This document shows positions 34,347 through 40,249 of a stretch of 40,249 nucleotides of DNA, in pieces. Each line of letters starts with the position of its first letter. Positions within the stretch are counted from its first letter, which is position 1. The notes under the pieces were generated by a model, which had not been told where the DNA came from, did no database searches, and was given only the letters and a program-made list of their open reading frames with translations. The stretch comes from Clostridia bacterium (lineage in GTDB: Bacteria; Bacillota; Clostridia; Christensenellales; Borkfalkiaceae). The position numbers and the translations under genes are program-made. The stretch spans positions 1 through 40,249 of the forward strand of contig JAFWBT010000006.1 in the NCBI GenBank assembly GCA_017507005.1. Direction: 5' to 3'.

Positions 34347-35162
34347 TTAAAGCGTTTTTTTGTATTCAGTGGGTGACATGCCTGTAATCGCCTTGAATTT
34401 GCGGCTAAAATAGTTTATATCGTAAAAACCTGTCCGCAAAGCAATTTCGCTGATACTAACGTCTTCTTTTTCTAAGAAAAGTTTCGCGTACATTATGCGG
34501 ATCTCGTTGATATATTCAATAACGCTTTTTTGTGCGTTTTTCTTGAAAAAGTGCGCGAAATAAGAGGGACTCATATTAAAGTGAGCCGCTAAAGAACCAA
34601 CGCTGAAATTTTCCGTATAATGCTCGTTTAGATACTCGATGATATGGTTGAAAGTGTCTAGCTTTTTAAATGTCTTTCGGTATTCTTCTTCTTGTAATAC
34701 CGTTTTCGTGTGCCGTTCAAGTAATAATAAAAACAATTCGGAGGTGAGCCTTATTTGCTCCAAAGAATTGTGCGGGGTGGACTTTCCTGTTGAGACTAAA
34801 TAAAGGCGTTCGAGCAGTTTTATACAATCTTCGTCTTCAATTATATTTTCAAAAACGATATAATCATTACCCATTAAGTTGTGAAAAAAGTTCGGATTAA
34901 ACTGAAAACAGTAGAATCTTGACTCGAATTGCGAAACAATACCAGTGTGCAGTTCGTTGCCGTTTACGAGTATAATAGAGCCTTTTTTTACGGAATAACT
35001 TTGCAGGTTACAGGACGTTACCGCTCTTCCTTGCGTAAAGTATAGAATTTCAATGGCTTCGTGCCAATGAATTCTGCCGTTGGAGGTGTGATTTATAAGC
35101 TCTTTGATTTGTATGGGGTGATTGCCGAGCCGAAGCGACTCGTATTCTTGACGTACGTTCAT
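34347..35162 (-). CDS. AraC-family transcriptional regulator
   Basis: 271 residues: an N-terminal cupin-like ligand domain (about 15-140, with HWHEAIEILYFTQGRA and GSIILVNGNELHTG) and a C-terminal pair of helix-turn-helix motifs (about 165-271, FSVGSLAAHFNMSPSYFAHFFKK and SISEIALRTGFYDINYFSRKFKAITGMSPTEY). AraC proteins of this type sense a sugar or sugar acid and usually activate a neighbouring catabolic gene. It diverges from the oxidoreductase gene across a 110-base gap, the likely target. AAGGAGC precedes the ATG on the minus strand. The ligand is unknown. Confidence 0.93.
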   Translation of the reverse strand: MNVRQEYESLRLGNHPIQIKELINHTSNGRIHWHEAIEILYFTQGRAVTSCNLQSYSVKKGSIILVNGNELHTGIVSQFESRFYCFQFNPNFFHNLMGNDYIVFENIIEDEDCIKLLERLYLVSTGKSTPHNSLEQIRLTSELFLLLLERHTKTVLQEEEYRKTFKKLDTFNHIIEYLNEHYTENFSVGSLAAHFNMSPSYFAHFFKKNAQKSVIEYINEIRIMYAKLFLEKEDVSISEIALRTGFYDINYFSRKFKAITGMSPTEYKKTL

Positions 35163-35205
35163 AGTTGCTCCTTTTAAGAATTTACTAATATTGAGCAGTT
35201 TTGTG

Positions 35206-35241
35206 CTAGCATAGTGATTTTTCTATATGATACAATATAAT
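35206..35241. promoter_or_regulatory. Overlapping divergent promoters between regulator and oxidoreductase
   Basis: Minus strand: TTGTAT (35230-35235), 16 bases, TATGCT (35208-35213) for the regulator. Plus strand: overlapping -10 boxes TACAAT (35231-35236) and TATAAT (35236-35241) with no good -35, as expected of an activator-dependent promoter. An AGCA-N6-TGCT palindrome near 35194-35207 is a possible regulator site. The minus -35 and plus -10 share bases, so the promoters compete. Confidence 0.5.
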
Positions 35242-35272
35242 AGAAGAAATGTCAAGGAGAAGTTAAAAAAAA

Positions 35273-36565
35273 ATGAAAAAAATGATTACGGTTGTGCTAG
35301 TTGGAGCCGGTAATCGAGCCGACGTTTATGCATCTGTTTCTTTGCAATCCCCTGAAAAAATGAAAGTCGTAGGGATCGTGGACCCCGATCCGATACGTAG
35401 GGAATTGATGCGCGAGCGCTATAACGTTCCCGTAGAAAACTGCTTTGAAGACGTATCAGAGTTTGTCAAACGTGAAAAATTTGCAGACGCTGTCATTAAC
35501 GGTACGATGGATCATTTGCACGTTCCCACGTCGATTCCCGTTTTAGAAAAGGGCTATGATTTATTGTTGGAAAAGCCGTTTGCTGTCAACGAAGCGGAAA
35601 TGGAGCGTTTGGTGGAAGTGGCTAGAAAATATAAGAACAAGGTCGTAATAGGGCACGTTCTTCGGTATACAGATTTTTATCGGGCGATTAAGCAACACGT
35701 ATTAAACGGTGACTTGGGTAAGATTATTTCTATTGAAACGTGCGAGCACGTCAGTTATCACCATATGGCGGCGTCTTACGTGCGGGGAAAATGGAGTTCG
35801 GAAAAGATTTGTTTCGCACCGATGCTTTTGGCAAAGTCTTGTCACGACGTAGATATTCTTCTTTGGATGATGAAGGAAACGCAGCCGACGCAGGTTGTCA
35901 GCTTTGGTTCGGATTTTCAATTTGGACCTGAACGAAAGCCCCAAGGAGCAGGAACCCGTTGTATGCAGGATTGTCCTTTCGTTGACGAGTGTATCTATTC
36001 GGCGAAGTCGAATTATCTTGCGCAACCCAGATGGGGACAGTACGTTTGGAAGTGTTTAGAGAAAAATAGAAACTTGACGCAAGAAGAAAAAGCGGAATCT
36101 TTAAGAACGAACAATCGTTACGGAAAATGCGTATGGGATTTTAACCGCGACGGCAACGTTGACCACCAAGCGGTAATGTTTAATTTTGCCAATGGCGCGA
36201 CGGGTACGTTCAGTATGATCGGCGGTTGTGCAAAGCCGGAACGGAATATCCATATTGTAGGTACGTTAGGTGAAATTAAGGGTACGTTTGACGACTCTCG
36301 TTATATTTTAAGAAAGATGGAGCCGAACGGGTCGTATATCGGTTGTTTGGAAACTGTGTACGATCTTAACGTTAGCGGAGATATGATCGGTGCGGCAGGC
36401 GGACACGGCGGCGGAGATCAAAAACTGGTATATGATTTCTTGGATTATCTGAGCGGTTACGAGCCTTCCGTTTCCTGTGCCACTTTGGAAGATTCCGTCA
36501 TCAGCCATAGAGCGGTATTTAAGGCGATGGAATCGAAATACAACAATACGATTATCAAAATATAA
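35273..36565 (+). CDS. Gfo/Idh/MocA-family NAD(P)-dependent oxidoreductase
   Basis: 430 residues. Rossmann domain at the N-terminus (ITVVLVGAGNRADVYA) with EKP in LLLEKPFAVNE, the family's catalytic Lys motif, then GHVLRYTDFYRAIK and the alpha/beta C-terminal domain with KSCHDVDILLWMM, where the HDVD motif supplies the second catalytic residue. A Cys-rich insert (CMQDCPFVDECIYS, about 225-240) is found in a subset of these enzymes and may bind metal. Substrates are probably sugars, inositols or glycosides; several relatives oxidise glycosides for beta-elimination. AAGGAGA lies about 14 bases before ATG 35273. Control by the divergent AraC regulator is likely. Confidence 0.9.
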   Translation: MKKMITVVLVGAGNRADVYASVSLQSPEKMKVVGIVDPDPIRRELMRERYNVPVENCFEDVSEFVKREKFADAVINGTMDHLHVPTSIPVLEKGYDLLLEKPFAVNEAEMERLVEVARKYKNKVVIGHVLRYTDFYRAIKQHVLNGDLGKIISIETCEHVSYHHMAASYVRGKWSSEKICFAPMLLAKSCHDVDILLWMMKETQPTQVVSFGSDFQFGPERKPQGAGTRCMQDCPFVDECIYSAKSNYLAQPRWGQYVWKCLEKNRNLTQEEKAESLRTNNRYGKCVWDFNRDGNVDHQAVMFNFANGATGTFSMIGGCAKPERNIHIVGTLGEIKGTFDDSRYILRKMEPNGSYIGCLETVYDLNVSGDMIGAAGGHGGGDQKLVYDFLDYLSGYEPSVSCATLEDSVISHRAVFKAMESKYNNTIIKI

Positions 36566-36641
36566 GATTGAACAGATTGTATTGTTATATTGTTGCGTGT
36601 GCGCGAGGCTAGTTGCTGTTTTGTGCCGGCAAATAAATATT

Positions 36642-36683
36642 TTGGCAAAAAAACGAAGACAAAAATTGCCAACTCGTTTTTTT
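36642..36683 (+). terminator. Terminator after the oxidoreductase gene
   Basis: AAAAAAACGA (36647-36656) and TCGTTTTTTT (36674-36683) can pair around a long loop. Alternatively TTGGCAA (36642-36648) pairs with TTGCCAA (36666-36672). The two foldings exclude each other. The rest of the gap 36566-36793 shows no clear promoter or gene. Confidence 0.5.
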
Positions 36684-36793
36684 GTGGCGGATATTGATTT
36701 TGATTAAAAATTGGATTATAGTTGTTATGCGGATACTCTCGCGCGGCAACATGATAATAGAGCAAGGTAAACAAATTTTCAAGGAGGAAAAAG

Positions 36794-39700
36794 ATGAAAA
36801 AGAAATTGTTTACAAATATTTTAGCAATTTTATTGCTTGTTGTGCTTTCCGTATTCGGATTTGCAGGATGCGGTGAATCGTTCGAATCAGTTGAATCGTC
36901 CAAATCGGTTGAATCGTCTGAAATGGTCGAATCGTCCGAATCGGTTGAATCGTCTGAATCGTCCGAATCGTCCGACGATCAAGGCGGAAATATACAAAGT
37001 TTTACCGTTGAATTTAAAAACGGCGATAAAGTAATGAAATCGGTAGAAGTGAAAGAAGGTTCGACCGTAGCGTATAGCGGCGTGACGCCTTTTAAAGATT
37101 CGACGGCGCAATACACCTATACGTTTAGCGGTTGGTCGACAAGCGAAAACGGTGACGCCGTAGATCTTTCCACTATTGAAATCAACAAGGATACAACGTT
37201 TTACGCGGTATTTGCGGAAACGCTCCGCAGCTATACCGTAACGTGGAACGTGGATGGCGCAACGACGACGGAATCGGTAGAATACGGCGCAACGCCCGAA
37301 TATAAGGGCACAACGCCTACCAAACCTAGCGTCGGCAATACCAGCTATACCTTTATAGGGTGGGCTGCATCCTTGACGGGGGATACGTTGGAAACGTTGC
37401 CTGCTGTGGAAGGCGACGCAATCTATTACGCCGTATTTAACGAAGTGACGGAGCAGTCGACCTTTACCGTAATTTGGAAGAACGGTGACGCTCTTTTGCT
37501 GGAGGATACCGGCGTAGAATATGAGGCGACGCCCATTTATACGGGCGAAACGCCTACGAAAGACGCGACCGTGGAAATCGAATACGTGTTCGACGGTTGG
37601 GCGACGAGCGTAAACGGCGAAAAGCTGGAAACGTTGCCTGCAGTAACGGCAGACGCGATTTATTATGCCGTATTTAAAGAAACGGCGCGTAAATATACGA
37701 TTACTTGGATGATTGAAGGGGTAGAACATACTTCACAATGCGGTTACGGCAGCGTGCCCACGTATACGGGCGAAACGCCTACGAAAGCAGATTCCGAAGA
37801 ATGTTCGTACAAGTTTAGCGGCTGGGCTTTAAGCGTAGACGGCGAAAAGACGGAACCTCTTCCTACGGTTGATGGCGAAGCTACTTTCTATGCTGTATTT
37901 GAAGTAGATCAGATCTTTGAAGCACCCAAGTTTACGAGCGGACAGATTTTGTATTCTGCAAATTCCAAAGAGATTTTCTTGCCGGAAGGCTTGCTTCCTG
38001 CGGACGTTTTCATCACGTCGGCGGTTGTAAAGACGGAAGGTATGGACGACGTAGTTGCTTATCAAGAAGACGCGTGGGTACATGACGCAATCAACCTTAC
38101 GGAGGAAGAACTCAAAGAAAATATGATTGGTGTGCGTTCCTTGGAGGTAAGACTTTCCAATGGTGCAAGATACGGCGTGGATATGAAAGTTTATTCGGGT
38201 ATCATCGATGAACTTTCCGACTTCCCTGTATTCTTTAATAATACGGCTGTTCCCAGCGAAACGAAGCCTACCGAGTATCCCGCAGTAGCGCCCAACGTAT
38301 ACGGGTACTATATCGTAACGAAAGATCTTGGTACGGGCGTAGAAGAGCTGACGTTTGAACAGACAGCAGATACCGATTTTGAAAAGACTAACGGCTTTAA
38401 CGGCGTCTTGGACGGTCAGGGGCATACCCTTCGCTTTAAGCTGATGAAAGGTGCTTTGGTAGGTAGAGTGCTCGGTAATGCCGTCATCAAAAATCTCGGC
38501 GTTATTTACGAGGACTGCTCGTACGATGCAAATGACAAATTTAATACGGGACACGGCGTGTTCGGTTATCTTACCAACGGTTATCCCGAAATCAGAAACT
38601 GCTATATTGAACGCACCAACGAATTGTATTCGCGTTCTTCGGTGTACGGCATTATGGCGCGTCCTAACAATAAGCTTACGATACATAACTCCGTAATCTT
38701 CGGCTATAACGTAAAAGACGATTGCACTTGGTGGACGGACGAAGCAAACGGCAAATTGAATATTATCAACGAAGCGTCTACGAACGCATATGTAATCCAT
38801 GCGCGTAATGTTGCTCCCTATATGTCCGTAAACTTTACGAAGGTGTTTAACGATGCGATTTGGGAAGGCTCTCGCGAAGTGTTGCTTTCCGAAATTGCGG
38901 ATGCAAGCGGATTTGACAATAACTTCTGGTATAAAGAAAACGGCAAACTCATTTGGAAGGGGTTTGAAACGGCTACGATTACTTGGGTAGATAAAGACGG
39001 AACTAGCTTGGAATCCGCAACGAAAGGCGATTACGTTCCCAACGCAAGAACGTTGCCTGAGGACGTAGTTACGGAAACGCAGGTAACAAAAACGTATTGG
39101 TCGCTCAGCGAAAACGGCGAAGAAATCGCGCTGGGCACGATAATTGAAGTCAAAGACGACGTTACCTATTACTTGGTGGAAAAGACGAGCACCCGTTATT
39201 ACACGGTAACGTGGAATATCGATGGCGAGGAAACGACGGCGGATTATGAATACAACGCAACGGCTGCACATGACGCTCCTGTAAAAGAGGAAGACGATTA
39301 CTACACCTACGAGTTTAAGGGTTGGTCGCTCAGCGAAAACGGCGAAATCGTAGAGCTTGGCGCAGTAACGGCTGATGGTATTACGTATTATGCTGTATTT
39401 GAAAAAACGGCAAAAGTTTCTGTAATCACTGTAAACGAAGCGGTTTTGTATTCTAGTGCAGACAATCAAATTTTCCTTCCGGAAGAATTGACGCTTACCT
39501 TGGACGAAACGGTGACGATTTCGAGCAGGGACGGCGCGATCGTATATTACGAAAACGGTGCGTGGGTAAATAATTTCGATTTGACTGACGCACAAATAAA
39601 AGCCAACGAAATCGGCTCGTTTGAGATAGCGGTTGCAAAAGATACGGATATGTATCTTGCGACGGTAAAATCGTACGCAGGTGTTATCGACGAATTGTCC

Positions 39701-40249
39701 GACTTCCCGAAATTCTTTAATAACGAAGCGGTTGCTAGCGAATTTGACGCAGCTACCTATCCCGCAGTAGCGCCCAACGTATACGGTTATTATATCGTAA
39801 CGAAGAACTTGGGCAGCGGTAGTGAAGAATTGGCGTTTACGCAAACGGAAGCAACCGATTACAACAAGGCAAACGGCTTTAACGGCGTCTTGGACGGTAT
39901 GGGACATACCTTGAAATTCACGCTTAAGAGCGGTGGTTTGGTCGGTATGATTCTCGGTAACGCTACCATTAAAAACCTTGGTGTAATCTATACCGACGCG
40001 ACGAGTAGTTTCTACGGCGTATTCGGTTACAGAGCAGGCGGCGCGACCGTGATTGAAAATTGCTATATCGAAAGAATAGGCAACAATTACAAAGGAACGA
40101 GTATCTTTGGTATCGTAGCTTGTACGAACGCAAATCTCCAATTGCATAACACGGTAGTACACGGAGCGAATTTTACCAACGACGGTAATTATTACAGCAA
40201 GATGTATATCAATGCAGCCTCGACAAATGCGTTTGTCATCTATGCGCGA
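36794..40249 (+). CDS. Large surface lipoprotein with InlB-type B repeats and beta-helix segments (3' end outside window)
   Basis: Open to the window edge: 1152 codons without a stop. AAGGAGG at 36781-36787 fixes ATG 36794. A lipoprotein signal peptide ends in FGFAGC, so Cys26 would be lipidated and the protein anchored outside the membrane. Residues about 27-60 are a Ser/Glu-rich tether built from repeats of ESVESS type. Then follow at least four Listeria-Bacteroides-type repeats of about 75 residues (YTVTWNVDG...YTFIGWA...YYAVF), a beta-helix block (NGFNGVLDGQGHTLRF, GNAVIKNLGVIY), more B repeats, and a second copy of the block starting DELSDFPKFFNN, at an offset of 1482 bases. This is adhesin or glycan-binding architecture. 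No catalytic domain is visible in the part seen. Confidence 0.88.
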   Translation, partial: MKKKLFTNILAILLLVVLSVFGFAGCGESFESVESSKSVESSEMVESSESVESSESSESSDDQGGNIQSFTVEFKNGDKVMKSVEVKEGSTVAYSGVTPFKDSTAQYTYTFSGWSTSENGDAVDLSTIEINKDTTFYAVFAETLRSYTVTWNVDGATTTESVEYGATPEYKGTTPTKPSVGNTSYTFIGWAASLTGDTLETLPAVEGDAIYYAVFNEVTEQSTFTVIWKNGDALLLEDTGVEYEATPIYTGETPTKDATVEIEYVFDGWATSVNGEKLETLPAVTADAIYYAVFKETARKYTITWMIEGVEHTSQCGYGSVPTYTGETPTKADSEECSYKFSGWALSVDGEKTEPLPTVDGEATFYAVFEVDQIFEAPKFTSGQILYSANSKEIFLPEGLLPADVFITSAVVKTEGMDDVVAYQEDAWVHDAINLTEEELKENMIGVRSLEVRLSNGARYGVDMKVYSGIIDELSDFPVFFNNTAVPSETKPTEYPAVAPNVYGYYIVTKDLGTGVEELTFEQTADTDFEKTNGFNGVLDGQGHTLRFKLMKGALVGRVLGNAVIKNLGVIYEDCSYDANDKFNTGHGVFGYLTNGYPEIRNCYIERTNELYSRSSVYGIMARPNNKLTIHNSVIFGYNVKDDCTWWTDEANGKLNIINEASTNAYVIHARNVAPYMSVNFTKVFNDAIWEGSREVLLSEIADASGFDNNFWYKENGKLIWKGFETATITWVDKDGTSLESATKGDYVPNARTLPEDVVTETQVTKTYWSLSENGEEIALGTIIEVKDDVTYYLVEKTSTRYYTVTWNIDGEETTADYEYNATAAHDAPVKEEDDYYTYEFKGWSLSENGEIVELGAVTADGITYYAVFEKTAKVSVITVNEAVLYSSADNQIFLPEELTLTLDETVTISSRDGAIVYYENGAWVNNFDLTDAQIKANEIGSFEIAVAKDTDMYLATVKSYAGVIDELSDFPKFFNNEAVASEFDAATYPAVAPNVYGYYIVTKNLGSGSEELAFTQTEATDYNKANGFNGVLDGMGHTLKFTLKSGGLVGMILGNATIKNLGVIYTDATSSFYGVFGYRAGGATVIENCYIERIGNNYKGTSIFGIVACTNANLQLHNTVVHGANFTNDGNYYSKMYINAASTNAFVIYAR
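36887..36984 (+). repeat. Ser/Glu-coding short tandem repeat in the lipoprotein tether
   Basis: Imperfect 9- and 18-base units of the kind GAATCGTCC/GAATCGGTT repeat about ten times, encoding ESS and ESV. The unit is a multiple of three, so copy changes alter tether length without breaking the frame. Confidence 0.8.

Noticed and set aside
36887-36984. CRISPR-like short repeats
   Set aside because: Units are 9-18 bases, contiguous without spacers and in frame within a Ser/Glu tether.
37829-40162. 777-codon open frame on the minus strand
   Set aside because: It lies opposite the lipoprotein gene, which has a signal peptide, ribosome site and recognisable repeats. The minus product is low-complexity and lacks a start region.

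Overview
The window looks like chromosomal DNA of a Clostridia-class member of the Bacillota, probably an uncultured gut lineage. The grounds are moderate GC, sigma-A promoters (TTGACA / 17 bp / TATAAT-like), strong GGAGG ribosome sites, TAA-dominated stops, a one-polypeptide PurL of 1233 residues, a PurF with all four Fe-S cysteines, and a load of plant-glycan enzymes and large repeat-rich surface proteins. The lineage is inferred from gene content, not from a marker gene.

Layout. (1) 1-8562, sugar utilisation: the 3' end of xylA, xylB, an unassigned glycosidase-like gene, the debris of a sugar-binding lipoprotein gene joined to a leucine-rich-repeat fragment, a GH36 alpha-galactosidase and a compact GH78 alpha-L-rhamnosidase. 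The last two each have a near-consensus promoter of their own. (2) 8563-19590, a secreted giant: hairpins, a 38-residue small ORF and then a very large exported protein with a DUF4838-like glycosidase module and beta-helix repeats. It carries an in-frame TAA and a probable frameshift near its 3' end. (3) 19721-20935, an M20 amidohydrolase. (4) 20978-30338, de novo purine synthesis: two promoters, a 40-codon small ORF, an intrinsic terminator, then purE-purF-purM-purN-(small membrane protein)-purD-purL. purH, purB and purC are not here. (5) 30376-32219: a PHP-type phosphatase, a DUF1858 CXXC protein and a sirtuin. (6) 32259-34346, a tRNA-Glu(CTC) hotspot: an interrupted tRNA-Glu copy, the intact tRNA, a polysaccharide pyruvyl transferase gene with a perfect-consensus promoter, tRNA remnants, a repeat and several strong hairpins. 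(7) 34347-36565: a divergent AraC regulator and Gfo/Idh/MocA oxidoreductase. (8) 36794 to the end: a second large repeat-rich lipoprotein, open at the window edge.

How it fits together. Surface or secreted glycan-binding and glycan-cleaving proteins would release xylose, galactose and rhamnose units. Intracellular GH36 and GH78 enzymes and XylA/XylB feed these to central metabolism. The transporter-binding gene next to them is broken, so uptake must be encoded elsewhere. The purine operon is conventional in content except for its PurF: the glutaminase half lacks the catalytic Cys and the HNGN oxyanion motif while the phosphoribosyltransferase half is intact.

Most unusual observations: the PurF glutaminase lesion; the small ORF plus terminator ahead of purE; the small ORF coupled to the giant surface protein; the interrupted tRNA-Glu and the tRNA debris around the pyruvyl transferase gene; and the stop codon inside the giant gene.
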